This document shows, in pieces, positions 1 to 7,599 of a stretch of 52,427 nt of DNA. The stretch is taken from positions 1-52,427 of the forward strand of contig JACRCP010000124.1 of the NCBI GenBank assembly GCA_016218965.1, given 5' to 3'. The translations under genes were made by a program, and so were the position numbers. This DNA is from Deltaproteobacteria bacterium (lineage in GTDB: Bacteria > Myxococcota > SpSt-1050 > JACRCP01). Position 1 is the first letter of the stretch; each line of letters opens with the position of its first letter. The notes under the pieces are model-generated. The model did no database searches, was not told the origin of the DNA, and was given only the letters and a program-made list of their open reading frames with translations.

Positions 1-140
1 CGCGGCCCGTTATGGTGCCCCGATCCCCTCGACGGGACAATCGAACATCCGGCGAAACGGCGACGGGAGACATTTACATCTGGTCAAGTGAGGGTTTCAC
101 GTGCTGATGAGCGTCGTTCCAAAAGAGCCGCACCCTATTG
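1..140. other. Leading 140 bases, no gene identified
   Basis: All three plus-strand frames are open from the window edge and then stop (TGA at 89, at 107 and at 138 in the three frames). The 3' end of an upstream gene may therefore lie here, but none of the three short peptides is recognisable. A transport permease (Wzm type) is the usual partner of the ATPase that follows and would be expected upstream of the window. The 10-mer GTGCTGATGA occurs at 101-110 and again at 174-183, flanking the first repeat block. No convincing promoter or terminator was seen. Confidence 0.4.
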
Positions 141-215
141 AAATCCCAAATCCTAGTTCCGGGATCTTGAAGTTGTGCTGATGAAATCCCAAATCCCAAA
201 TCCCAAATCCCAAAT
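139..215. repeat. AAATCCC heptad array, site 1
   Basis: A short copy (TGAAATCCC at 139-147, then AAATCC) is followed by about 30 bases and then by ATG plus four perfect AAATCCC units at 184-211 and a partial AAAT. The array ends directly on the ATG of the export ATPase at 216. The ATG at 181 is out of frame with that gene, so the array contributes no residues here. It probably lies over the ATPase ribosome binding region. The edge TGAAATCCC is shared with the arrays at 4043, 5327 and 20304. Confidence 0.85.
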
Positions 216-1505
216 ATGGCAGACGTTGCCATCAAGGTAGATCATCTCGGAAAGCGCTTCCGCATCGGCGCTCCGCAGGAGAGGTACAAGACCTTCCGTG
301 AAACGATCACCAACGCGGCGGCCGCTCCGTTTCGGCGGCTGACAGCATATTTGCGGTCCAAATCGGTCGATTCGGAGCCGGACACGATCTGGGCCCTCAA
401 GGACGTGTCGTTCGAGGTCAAACCCGGCGAGGTCGTGGGCATCATCGGGCGCAACGGCGCCGGGAAGAGCACGCTCCTCAAGGTCCTGTCGCGCATCACC
501 GAGCCGACCGAGGGGTATGCCGAGGTCTACGGGCGCATCGGGTCGCTACTTGAAGTCGGCACCGGTTTCCACCCCGAGCTTACCGGGCGCGAGAACATAT
601 TCCTGAATGGCGCGATCCTGGGAATGAAGAAGGCCGAGATCGACAAGAAGTTCGACGAGATAGTGGCGTTTGCGGAGGTCGAGAAGTTCATTGACACGCC
701 GGTCAAGCACTACTCAAGCGGCATGTACCTCCGCCTTGCGTTCGCCGTCGCAGCCCACCTTGAGCCCGAGATCCTGCTCGTGGATGAAGTCCTCGCAGTC
801 GGAGACATGGCGTTTCAGAAGAAATGCCTGGGCAAGATGCACGAGGTATCCAAGGCTGGAAGAACGGTCCTGTTTGTGTCTCACAACATGTCGGCAATTG
901 CGAGCCTCTGTCCGAGGTCCATTCTGCTGAATGCAGGCGACATCTTCATGGATGGGCCGTCGTCTGATGTCGTGTCGGCATACCTTTCTGATGCGACCGG
1001 CCGTTCGACGCGCATGACTTGGCGTGATCGAAGTGCAAGCCCCGGCGAGAAAGGCTTCAAGTTGGACCGGGTGGAATTGGTTGACCACGACGGCTCGCAG
1101 GTCAAGATTGTTGATGTGGCAAAACGAATTCGCCTCGTTTTGTCCTATCGCGTCGAGCAAGAGGGGTTGAAGTTCCGAATAGCAGCCAGTTTCCATACCC
1201 AGGGCACGTGTGCCTTTGTGACTTTGCAGCCCGAAGAAGTGCTTCATGACGTTGTTGGCGCATATCGTGCTTCTGTCGAAATCGGCGGGAATCTCCTCGC
1301 GGAGGGAGACTACTCAGTATCGGTGTCTGTGTTTTCTTCGAGGGGAAAGAAGGAGCACTACTGCAAGGTCAAGGATGTTGTCGTGTTCCAGGTATTCGAT
1401 CCCTTGGATGGGCGTTCGGCGCGAGGCGACTATACGGAAGAGTTCTCCGGAGTAGTGCGGCCCAGGCTCGAATGGGAATGTGCCGTCTGCGAAACCCGGA
1501 TGTAG
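216..1505 (+). CDS. Polysaccharide ABC exporter ATP-binding protein, Wzt type
   Basis: The protein (429 aa) is the cytoplasmic ATPase of an ABC exporter that moves finished O-antigen or capsule chains across the inner membrane. The Walker A motif GRNGAGKS is at residues 78-85. The signature is the Wzt/TagH variant YSSGM (166-170), Walker B ILLVDE is at 186-191 and the switch His is in VSHNMS near 223. Residues of about 270-429 form a beta-rich extension like the Wzt carbohydrate-binding domain that recognises the chain end. No partner permease is present, so it must lie upstream of the window. The ATG follows a heptad array directly, which leaves an unusual upstream region. The family is certain; the cargo is inferred from the locus. 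Confidence 0.93.
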   Translation: MADVAIKVDHLGKRFRIGAPQERYKTFRETITNAAAAPFRRLTAYLRSKSVDSEPDTIWALKDVSFEVKPGEVVGIIGRNGAGKSTLLKVLSRITEPTEGYAEVYGRIGSLLEVGTGFHPELTGRENIFLNGAILGMKKAEIDKKFDEIVAFAEVEKFIDTPVKHYSSGMYLRLAFAVAAHLEPEILLVDEVLAVGDMAFQKKCLGKMHEVSKAGRTVLFVSHNMSAIASLCPRSILLNAGDIFMDGPSSDVVSAYLSDATGRSTRMTWRDRSASPGEKGFKLDRVELVDHDGSQVKIVDVAKRIRLVLSYRVEQEGLKFRIAASFHTQGTCAFVTLQPEEVLHDVVGAYRASVEIGGNLLAEGDYSVSVSVFSSRGKKEHYCKVKDVVVFQVFDPLDGRSARGDYTEEFSGVVRPRLEWECAVCETRM

Positions 1506-1515
1506 GAGTCGAATC

Positions 1516-2394
1516 GTGAAGCCAGTTTTGCCCAGACGAGTCTTTCAGAAACTGCTGCCCGCCTCTTCGTATGTCTGGCTGTCTCGCAGGAAGGAAGAGC
1601 TGTTGTTTGCCATCATGGATGAGATCCGTGATTCCCTGGAGATTGCCCAATATGCCGAGTACCTGCAAAAACGTGAATTGCTGGGGCGCCTGGACTACGA
1701 TGCGGCCACGATTTCAATGACCATCTCGGCTCCCGGCCAGATGAGACGATTGAATGCGTGCCGCAAAGAGCCAGAGACAGTTGCCTGGATTCAGAAGTAT
1801 CTCAGCCGCCGCTCGACACTCTATGATATCGGTGCAAATGTCGGAGCCTATTCCTTTGTCGCAAATGCGATTTCGAAGGGCGAAAGCATGGTGTATGCGA
1901 TTGAGCCGAGCCGCTCGACGTTCGCTGCGCTGTGCAGGAACATCCGCATCAACAAGTGCCAGAAAAACGTGATCCCTTTCCAGGTTGCGCTTTCCAATTC
2001 CGTTGGTGTTCAAGAACTCGTTCTCTCTGACATGTCGCCGGGCGCTGCGTCGCATACACTCAGACCGCTTGATGCCGATGGAGCGGAAGGGAATGATCTC
2101 GGCGAGTCAGAGCCAGTCCTTTCACTAACAATTGATTCGATGATCGAACAGTTCAAACTGGCAATGCCAAACATGGTGAAAATCGACGTTGATGGCGCCG
2201 AAGAAAACGTGATCAACGGCGGCCGCGAGACGTTTTGGTCCCCGGAGGTGAAATCCGTACTGGTGGAGGTATATTTCGACAAGCCGTCTGCCGAAAGGAT
2301 ATTTGAGACGATGGGAAAAATGGGGTTTGTCGAGGAATCTCGTTGGGCGCACGGAGGGACTTCGATTGCGAACGTGATCTTCACGAGACCGTAG
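1516..2394 (+). CDS. FkbM-family SAM-dependent methyltransferase
   Basis: This predicted O-methyltransferase (292 aa from GTG 1516) probably modifies a sugar of the glycan. The SAM-binding motif DIGANVGAYS is at residues 104-113, an acidic residue (AIEP, E130) follows at the end of strand 2, and the FkbM core motif KIDVDGAEENVI lies near residue 215. I chose GTG 1516 because AGGAG stands 7 bases upstream. An earlier in-frame start at 1480 would overlap the ATPase by 26 bases and lacks a good ribosome site. Its base composition looks somewhat less GC-rich than its neighbours, like the radical SAM gene at 7657. The methyl acceptor cannot be told from sequence. Confidence 0.88.
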   Translation: MKPVLPRRVFQKLLPASSYVWLSRRKEELLFAIMDEIRDSLEIAQYAEYLQKRELLGRLDYDAATISMTISAPGQMRRLNACRKEPETVAWIQKYLSRRSTLYDIGANVGAYSFVANAISKGESMVYAIEPSRSTFAALCRNIRINKCQKNVIPFQVALSNSVGVQELVLSDMSPGAASHTLRPLDADGAEGNDLGESEPVLSLTIDSMIEQFKLAMPNMVKIDVDGAEENVINGGRETFWSPEVKSVLVEVYFDKPSAERIFETMGKMGFVEESRWAHGGTSIANVIFTRP

Positions 2395-2430
2395 CGGCCG
2401 CGCGAAGGGGTCGAAAGAAAGGAGATCCCG

Positions 2431-3483
2431 ATGGGACGAGTGATAGTGTTGGATGGCCGGAGAGTTGATGATAGCAGCGACTGCTACGTCATTGCCGAGG
2501 TAGGGCACAATCACCAGGGTGATGTGGAGAAGGCCAAGCAAATGTTCCAGATGGCAAAGTTCTGCGGGGCAGATGCCGTGAAACTGCAGAAAAGGCACAA
2601 CAAGGGACTTTACACCTTGGAGCAGTACAACAAACCCTACGACAACGAGAACAGCTTCGGCAGGACCTACGGCCAGCACCGCGAGGCGCTGGAGTTCGGA
2701 AGGGACGAGTACAAGGCGCTGAAGCGGTTCGCCAAGAAGATCGGCATAACGTTTTTCGCCACCGCTTTTGATTTCAAAAGCGCTGATTTCCTTGAGGACC
2801 TCGACATGCCCGCGTACAAGATCGCGTCGGGGGACCTAAAGACGCTCCCCCTGCTCAGGCACGTCGCGAAGTTCGGAAAGCCGATGATCATCAGCACCGG
2901 CGGGGCCACGATGGACGACATCCAACGGGTGTACGACGCGCTGATGCCGGTCAACCGACAGCTTTGTTTTCTCCAGTGCACGGCGACCTATCCGACCCAG
3001 CCCGAGGAACTGGACCTCAAGGTCATCGAAACGATGCGATCCAGGTTCCCCGACGTGGTGATTGGGCTGTCGGACCACTACAACGGCATCGCCATGGCCG
3101 TTGTGGCGTATCTTCTGGGCGCCCGCGTCATCGAAAAGCACTTCACCCTGAACCACTCGTGGAAAGGAACCGACCACGCGTTCTCGCTCGAGCCGATTGG
3201 CCTCCAGAAGATGATCCGGGATCTTCACCGCGTGAGGATCGCCCTGGGCGACGGCACGAAGAAGGTCCACAAAAACGAGGCCGGGCCGCTCGTCAAGATG
3301 GGCAAGAAGATCGTGGCGGCGAGACCGCTGAAAAAGGGGCACGTCCTGACGCGCCGGGACCTGGCGCTCAAATCCCCCGGGGATGGCCTCGCGCCGTACG
3401 AGATGGAAAGAACCGTCGGGAAGAGGCTGAAGAAGTCGTTGGCGGCGGATGAGAACGTGCAGCTTGACGACCTTGACGGGTGA
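2431..3483 (+). CDS. N-acetylneuraminate synthase family protein (NeuB-like), set 1
   Basis: The enzyme (350 aa) condenses phosphoenolpyruvate with a sugar (ManNAc-like or a sugar 6-phosphate) to give a nonulosonic acid. The NeuB barrel begins with IAEVGHNHQG (21-30). Further motifs are VKLQKR, YKIASGDLKTLPLL, STGGAT, the CTATYPTQPEEL segment and the metal-site helix EKHFTLNHSWKGTDHAFSLEP. A C-terminal SAF (antifreeze-like) domain covers about 285-350. A strong AAGGAG site lies just upstream of the ATG. The final codons and TGA stop lie in a GACGGGT heptad array. The KdsC-like phosphatase next door suggests a phosphorylated product, as in Kdn synthesis, but this is inference. Confidence 0.9.
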   Translation: MGRVIVLDGRRVDDSSDCYVIAEVGHNHQGDVEKAKQMFQMAKFCGADAVKLQKRHNKGLYTLEQYNKPYDNENSFGRTYGQHREALEFGRDEYKALKRFAKKIGITFFATAFDFKSADFLEDLDMPAYKIASGDLKTLPLLRHVAKFGKPMIISTGGATMDDIQRVYDALMPVNRQLCFLQCTATYPTQPEELDLKVIETMRSRFPDVVIGLSDHYNGIAMAVVAYLLGARVIEKHFTLNHSWKGTDHAFSLEPIGLQKMIRDLHRVRIALGDGTKKVHKNEAGPLVKMGKKIVAARPLKKGHVLTRRDLALKSPGDGLAPYEMERTVGKRLKKSLAADENVQLDDLDG

Positions 3484-3574
3484 CAGGAGACGGGTGACGG
3501 GGAGGACAACAGAAACGGCGGGTGACGGGCGACGGGTGACGGGTCGGTCACCGGTCACCGGTCACCGGTCTGCC
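3475..3574. repeat. GGTGACG / GGTCACC heptad hairpin array, site 2
   Basis: Period-7 arrays built on GACGGGT run at 3475-3502 and again at 3519-3544. They are followed at 3545-3570 by three CGGTCAC units, which are nearly the reverse complement of the left units, so the region can fold as an imperfect hairpin. The left arm contains TGA in the reading frame and supplies the stop of the NeuB gene. The right arm is stop-free and runs into the phosphatase gene. The unit sequence is unrelated to AAATCCC, but the period and the junction position are the same. Confidence 0.8.
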
Positions 3575-4045
3575 TTGTTCTCACGTGTTCGACTCGTCGC
3601 TTTCGACTTCGACGGCGTGTTCACGGACGATGCGGTCTATGTCGATCAGAACGGAAAAGAGACCGTCAGGTGCCTTCGGAAGGACGGAATGGGGATATCG
3701 CTTCTGCGCGATGCTGGAATCGAAGCGGTCATCATCTCGACCGAGGAAAACCCGGTCGTCTCGGCACGGGCCAAAAAACTCAAGATCCGCTGTATACAAG
3801 GGGTTAGGGACAAGGCCGTGGAACTCAATCGGATCGCCGTGGACAAAGGCATCCCGCTCTCCCATGTCGCGTTCGTCGGGAACGACGTCAACGACCGCGG
3901 GTGCCTGGAGGTCGTCGGCCTTCCGATCATCGTGCGCGACGCGCACCCGGACGTACTAGCCTTGGCGAAGTATCGGACGAAGGCGAAAGGCGGGCAGGGG
4001 GCCGTGCGCGAGGTGTGCGATCTGATCATCAAAGCAAGAAAATGA
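3575..4045 (+). CDS. KdsC-like HAD-superfamily sugar-acid phosphatase
   Basis: Small C0-type HAD phosphatase (156 aa from TTG 3575), the family that removes phosphate from Kdo-8-P or Kdn-9-P. Motif I is DFDGVFTDD with nucleophile and acid at residues 11 and 13, motif II is VIISTEE, the motif III lysine lies in RDKAVEL, and motif IV is GNDVND. The length matches KdsC. The reading frame stays open upstream to 3449 through the heptad array, giving a repetitive Arg/Thr/Gly-rich extension unlike the family. I therefore place the start at TTG 3575, just after the array, but no ribosome site is clear. It lies directly after NeuB, which fits dephosphorylation of a nonulosonate 9-phosphate. Confidence 0.85.
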   Translation: MFSRVRLVAFDFDGVFTDDAVYVDQNGKETVRCLRKDGMGISLLRDAGIEAVIISTEENPVVSARAKKLKIRCIQGVRDKAVELNRIAVDKGIPLSHVAFVGNDVNDRGCLEVVGLPIIVRDAHPDVLALAKYRTKAKGGQGAVREVCDLIIKARK

Positions 4046-4080
4046 AATCCCAAATCCCAAATCCCAAATCCCAAATTCCC
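4042..4080. repeat. AAATCCC heptad array, site 3 (solo right arm)
   Basis: ATG (4042-4044) is followed by four AAATCCC units (4045-4072) and one AAATTCC. The array is in frame with the SDR gene and encodes a 7-residue cyclic peptide repeat (KSQIPNP). The preceding phosphatase stop TGA (4043-4045) overlaps the ATG. No left arm is present nearby. Confidence 0.88.
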
Positions 4081-4893
4081 TCAGGTTTGTTTGACGTGAA
4101 GGATCGAATCGTTGTCATCACGGGAGGAATGGGCCAGCTAGGGCGGCAGTTCACGCTTGCGCTTGCTGACAGGGGCGCAAAGGTCGCGGTGTTCGACGTT
4201 GCAGTCGAGCAGAAGAAGATTGCCGATAGGTACGGGGACCGCGCGGCCGACGAACGGATCGCGTTTTTCGACGTTGATATCACCGGACGGCCGGGCATTG
4301 AGAAGGCACTGGCGGCGGTCGTGGAGAAGTGGGGAGTGCCGCACGGGCTCATCAACAATGCGGCGCTGGACTCACCTCCGGACGCGCCTGCATCCGAGAA
4401 CGGGCCGTTCGAGACGTACCCAGAAGCGTCATTCGATCGTGTCATGAAGGTGAACGTGAAAGGCACCTTCCTGTGCTGTCAGGTGATTGGCGGCGCGATG
4501 GCCCGCGAGGGGCGCGGGTCGGTCGTGAACATCTCGTCAATCTATGGGATGGTCTCGCCCGACCAGCGGATCTACGAGTACCGGCGGAAGGACGGCGAGA
4601 CGTTCTTCAAACCGGTGGCGTATGCCGTGTCCAAGTCGGCCATCTACAACCTGACGCGCTACCTTGCGACCTACTGGGCGCCCAAAGGCGTCCGGATCAA
4701 CACGCTTACGTTTGCCGGGGTGTTCAACAACCAGGGCGAGGAGTTTCTCAAAGAGTACTGCCCGCGTGTCCCGCTCGGCCGCATGGCGCGCGAGGACGAG
4801 TACAACGGCGCGGTGGTCTTTCTTGTCTCCGACGCCTCGTCGTACATGACCGGGGCGAACGTGGTGCTGGATGGAGGATGGACGGCGTGGTAA
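4042..4893 (+). CDS. Short-chain dehydrogenase/reductase, set 1
   Basis: A classical NAD(P)-dependent SDR (283 aa). The nucleotide motif TGGMGQLG is at residues 27-34, followed by NNAALD. The catalytic Ser is in NISSIYGM and the catalytic pair in YAVSK. The C-terminus MTGANVVLDGGW is typical. The first 13 residues (MKSQIPNPKSQIP) are translated heptad repeat; the family-like part begins at GLFDVKDR. It resembles the second SDR at 20303 along its whole length and the PtmA-type SDRs found with legionaminic acid genes, so it probably acts on the sugar precursor of set 1. The substrate is not determinable. The ATG overlaps the stop of the phosphatase. Confidence 0.9.
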   Translation: MKSQIPNPKSQIPSGLFDVKDRIVVITGGMGQLGRQFTLALADRGAKVAVFDVAVEQKKIADRYGDRAADERIAFFDVDITGRPGIEKALAAVVEKWGVPHGLINNAALDSPPDAPASENGPFETYPEASFDRVMKVNVKGTFLCCQVIGGAMAREGRGSVVNISSIYGMVSPDQRIYEYRRKDGETFFKPVAYAVSKSAIYNLTRYLATYWAPKGVRINTLTFAGVFNNQGEEFLKEYCPRVPLGRMAREDEYNGAVVFLVSDASSYMTGANVVLDGGWTAW

Positions 4894-4894
4894 C

Positions 4895-5364
4895 GGCAAT
4901 TTGGGATTTGGAATTGCGCGATTTGGGATTTCAGACTTGAACGCAGATAGAATCCGACATGAACAAAAAAGAGCTTGAAGAGCGCACAAAGAAGTTCGCC
5001 GTTGCCGTGGTGTTCTTTGTCGGTGGCCTGCCGAGGGGATCGGTGCCTGATGTCTTGGGCCATCAGCTTCTGCGATCCGGGACTTCTGTGGGAGCCAACT
5101 ATCGCGAAGCGAATCGTGCCGAGTCGAAGAGCGATTTCGCTCATAAAATCGCCATCGTCGAGAAAGAGGCCTCCGAAACGGTTTACTGGCTGGAATTGTT
5201 CCAAGAAACCGGAGTCGGCCCACCCGAGAAACTGCGCCCCCTGCTTGACGAAGCCAGAGAATTGCTCGCAATTTTCACCAGTTCTCTCCGAACGCTGAAG
5301 GCGTGTTCGCGTTGACTATTTCCGAATGAAATCCCAAATCCCAAATCCCAAATCCCAAATCCCC
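4895..5364. mobile_element. Inverted-heptad element carrying a four-helix-bundle ORF
   Basis: The left arm (4895-4936) has degenerate GGGATTT units ending in GGGATTTCA (4925-4933). The right arm (5326-5363) is ATG plus five AAATCCC units beginning TGAAATCCC. The arms are reverse complements and enclose only the small ORF 4959-5315. The element starts 1 base after the TAA of the SDR and ends inside the N-terminal codons of the aldehyde dehydrogenase. Its first 17 bases (GGCAATTTGGGATTTGG) are identical to the start of the ORF-less copy at 20220. I infer a small mobile or RNA-processed element. No transposase or target duplication was seen. Confidence 0.6.
4959..5315 (+). CDS. Four-helix-bundle protein (23S rRNA IVS / Avd-like family)
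   Basis: Small protein of 118 aa, the usual length of the family. Recognisable are the ELxxRxxxFA-type first helix, a GxSVGANYREANRAESKSDF segment and an EKEASETVYWLELFQE helix, all hallmarks of the four-helix-bundle proteins encoded in intervening sequences of some 23S rRNA genes. Avd, the accessory protein of diversity-generating retroelements, shares this fold. Biochemical function is largely unknown; Avd binds nucleic acid and reverse transcriptase. There is no rRNA or reverse transcriptase here. It interrupts set 1 between SDR and aldehyde dehydrogenase and is bracketed by inverted GGGATTT/AAATCCC arrays, so it is probably cargo of the element rather than a glycan gene. Confidence 0.88.
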   Translation: MNKKELEERTKKFAVAVVFFVGGLPRGSVPDVLGHQLLRSGTSVGANYREANRAESKSDFAHKIAIVEKEASETVYWLELFQETGVGPPEKLRPLLDEARELLAIFTSSLRTLKACSR

Positions 5365-6816
5365 AACTGGGTTGATGGCCGCGAGGTTCCTGCTCTGGCG
5401 GGCGAGTGGTTCGAGAAGCGGAACCCGGCGGACGGAACAGTCCAGTCGCGCGCGGCGCGTTCGCGGGCGGCGGACGCCGCTGCGGCTGTGGCGGCGGCGC
5501 GGCGGGCGCAACCGGGCTGGGCGGATACTCCTCCGGTCCAACGCGGGATGGTTCTGCACGGGATTGTCGTCGCCATGCAGGCGCGGCAGGAGGAGATCGC
5601 ACGGGTCGTGGCGGACGAGACGGGCAAGTCGTTCAAGGACGCAAAGGGTGAGACCGGCGGGGCGATCCAGCTTGGGCTGTTTTTCGCAAGCGAGGGTCAG
5701 CGGCTCTACGGCAGGACGACAACCAGCGGGACGCCCAACAAGTACGCCATGACTGTCCGCCAGCCCCTCGGCGTAGCCGGGCTGATCATCGCGGCCAACA
5801 CCCCGATTGCCAATGTCGCGTGGAAGGTCTTCCCGGCGCTCGTCTGCGGGAATGCGGCGGTGCTCAAGGCGGCCGAGGACACGCCCGCGACGGCCTGGCT
5901 GTTCGGCAGGATCGCGCACGAGGCCGGACTCCCTGCCGGGGTCTTGAACATCATCCAGGGCTACGGCGAAGAGGCCGGCGCACCGCTGGTCGACGACCCC
6001 GGCGTCGACGTCATCAGCTTCACCGGGTCTACCAAGGTCGGCCGGCAGATCGCCGAAAAGGCCGGCGCGCGCCTCGCCCGGGTGTCACTCGAACTCGGCG
6101 GCAAAAACCCGCTTGTCGTTTGTGACGATGCCGACCTCGACAATGCCGCGAAGTGGGTGTTGCTGTCGGCCTTCTCCAACGCCGGCCAGCGCTGCGCCGC
6201 GGCAAGCCGGATCATCGTGTTCGATTCGGTGTACGACCGGTTCAGACAGATGCTCGTGGAACGAACGGCAACGCTCAAAGTCGGGATTTCCGACGACGAC
6301 GACCTGGGACCGGTGATCAACGAGAGGCAGCTTTCGAACGTGCTTGGCGCGGTCGGGCGCGCGAAGACCGCGGGCGCGGTTGTTCTGGGCGGCGGCCACC
6401 GCCTTGCCGATCCAGCGCACGCGGCGGGTTTTTTCATGGCCCCGACGCTCATAGAGAGCGCAAGGCCGGACGCCGAGATCTCGATAACGGAGCTTTTCGG
6501 CCCGATCGCATGCCTGTACCGCGTGAAGGACTTCGGCGAGGCATTGGCCCTCGCGAACGACTCTCCGTACGGCCTCACCGCGTGCATCCATACGAAGAGC
6601 TTCGACCGCGCTATCGAGTTCGCGCAGAGAGTCCGGGCCGGAGTGGCGGTCGTGAACGCCGGGACGTATGGCAGCGAACCCCATATGCCGTTCGGCGGAT
6701 TCAAGGCCTCGGGGAACGGTACGCGCGAGCCCGGCACCGAGGCGCTCGAAGTCTACTCGGAACTCAAGGACGTGTACCTGAATACCAACCCAGACGATTT
6801 AGAATTTAGGATTTAG
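5326..6816 (+). CDS. NAD(P)-dependent aldehyde dehydrogenase
   Basis: Full-length ALDH (496 aa) that oxidises an aldehyde to an acid. The Asn of the oxyanion hole is N158 (IIAANTP), the cofactor motif FTGSTKVG starts at 232, the general base is E256 (LELGGKNP) and the catalytic cysteine is C290 (NAGQRCAAAS). The first 13 residues are translated AAATCCC repeat; the family-like sequence begins at NWVDGREV. The C-terminus is also written by repeat: the last codons and TAG lie in a TTTAGAA/TTTAGGA array. Its place between NeuB/KdsC/SDR and a CMP-synthetase implies an oxidised sugar precursor or side chain, which is unusual for nonulosonate loci. The substrate is unknown. Confidence 0.92.
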   Translation: MKSQIPNPKSQIPNWVDGREVPALAGEWFEKRNPADGTVQSRAARSRAADAAAAVAAARRAQPGWADTPPVQRGMVLHGIVVAMQARQEEIARVVADETGKSFKDAKGETGGAIQLGLFFASEGQRLYGRTTTSGTPNKYAMTVRQPLGVAGLIIAANTPIANVAWKVFPALVCGNAAVLKAAEDTPATAWLFGRIAHEAGLPAGVLNIIQGYGEEAGAPLVDDPGVDVISFTGSTKVGRQIAEKAGARLARVSLELGGKNPLVVCDDADLDNAAKWVLLSAFSNAGQRCAAASRIIVFDSVYDRFRQMLVERTATLKVGISDDDDLGPVINERQLSNVLGAVGRAKTAGAVVLGGGHRLADPAHAAGFFMAPTLIESARPDAEISITELFGPIACLYRVKDFGEALALANDSPYGLTACIHTKSFDRAIEFAQRVRAGVAVVNAGTYGSEPHMPFGGFKASGNGTREPGTEALEVYSELKDVYLNTNPDDLEFRI

Positions 6817-6832
6817 AATTTAGGATTTCAAA
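6798..6832. repeat. TTTAGAA/TTTAGGA heptad array, site 5 (solo left arm)
   Basis: Four alternating TTTAGAA and TTTAGGA units (6798-6825) are followed by TTTCAAA. Read forward the array contains TAG, and one such TAG (6814-6816) ends the aldehyde dehydrogenase gene. The terminal AGGATTTCA matches the inner edge of the left arms at 4925 and 49011. The next gene starts with GTG 2 bases after the array. Confidence 0.85.
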
Positions 6833-6834
6833 CA

Positions 6835-7599
6835 GTGGAAAAGAAGCCGCAAGTCGTTGCTCTGATACCGGCGCGGAGCGGGTCGAAGCGGGTGCCGGGG
6901 AAGAACATCCGGTTCCTTGCCGGTCACCCGATCATTGCATACGCCATTGCCGCGGCAAGGGAGAGCGGGGTCTTTTCGACGGTCGTGGTTTCGACGGACT
7001 TGGAAGAGTATGCAAGGATCGCCCGTCACTACAGCGCGGAGGTCCCGTTTCTGCGCCCCGTCGAGTTGGCAGGGGACCTCTCGCCCGACATCGAGTGGGT
7101 CGAGTACACCCTGCGCCGCCTCAAAGACGAGGGCCGCACCTTCGACTGTTTCAGCATCCTTCGGCCGACAAGTCCGTTCAGGAAGGCGGATACGATTCGT
7201 CGGGCGTGGCGCGAGTTCCGTGCGGGAAACGGTGTCGACTCGCTCCGCGCGGTCGAGAAGTGCGCCCAGCATCCCGGCAAGATGTGGATCGTCAGCGGCC
7301 GCAGGATGACGCCGCTGCTCCCGCAACCCCCCGGACAGCCATGGCACAGTAGCCAGTACCAGTCGCTCCCCGAGGTGTATGTCCAGAACGCCAGCTTGGA
7401 GATCGCCTTGACGCGGGTGGTATTTGACGGGCGGACCATTGCAGGGAACATCGTCATGCCGTTCTTCACGCAGGGCCACGAGGGTCTTGATGTCAATCGT
7501 CCGGTCGACTGGCAGCTTGCAGAAGAACTGGTCAAGGAGAATCCGCAACACTTGCCGTCGGTTTCACGACAACCTTGGGCAGCTCCAAGCAGTCCCTAG
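6835..7599 (+). CDS. CMP-sugar synthetase (acylneuraminate cytidylyltransferase family), set 1
   Basis: This enzyme (254 aa) activates a nonulosonic acid with CTP. The CTP loop PARSGSKRVPGKN is at residues 12-24. It is followed by VVVSTDLEEYARIA, AEVPFLRP and the RPTSPFRKADTI motif; a conserved acidic region lies near GLDVNRPVDW. GTG 6835 begins directly after the heptad array at 6798-6832, so the usual ribosome site is replaced by repeat sequence. The last 12 residues or so look like readthrough of non-conserved DNA. It is one of three paralogues in the window (14267 and 18576) and is the least similar of the three. It probably serves the product of NeuB 2431. Confidence 0.88.
   Translation: MEKKPQVVALIPARSGSKRVPGKNIRFLAGHPIIAYAIAAARESGVFSTVVVSTDLEEYARIARHYSAEVPFLRPVELAGDLSPDIEWVEYTLRRLKDEGRTFDCFSILRPTSPFRKADTIRRAWREFRAGNGVDSLRAVEKCAQHPGKMWIVSGRRMTPLLPQPPGQPWHSSQYQSLPEVYVQNASLEIALTRVVFDGRTIAGNIVMPFFTQGHEGLDVNRPVDWQLAEELVKENPQHLPSVSRQPWAAPSSP

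Noticed and set aside
1..140. Wzm permease C-terminus
   Set aside because: Three short open frames end here, and none shows a recognisable permease tail. I could not choose between them.
139..215. CRISPR array or telomere-like repeat
   Set aside because: Units are 7 bases, contiguous and without spacers, there are only about four to six copies, and no cas gene is near. The likeness of TTTAGGA to plant telomere units is superficial.
2836..3558. Antisense ORF of 240 codons opposite NeuB
   Set aside because: The plus-strand NeuB has full family motifs; the antisense product is low-complexity and unrecognisable.
4895..5364. Intervening sequence of a 23S rRNA gene or a diversity-generating retroelement
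   Set aside because: There is no rRNA sequence, reverse transcriptase, template repeat or variable repeat in the window. Only the small protein family is shared.
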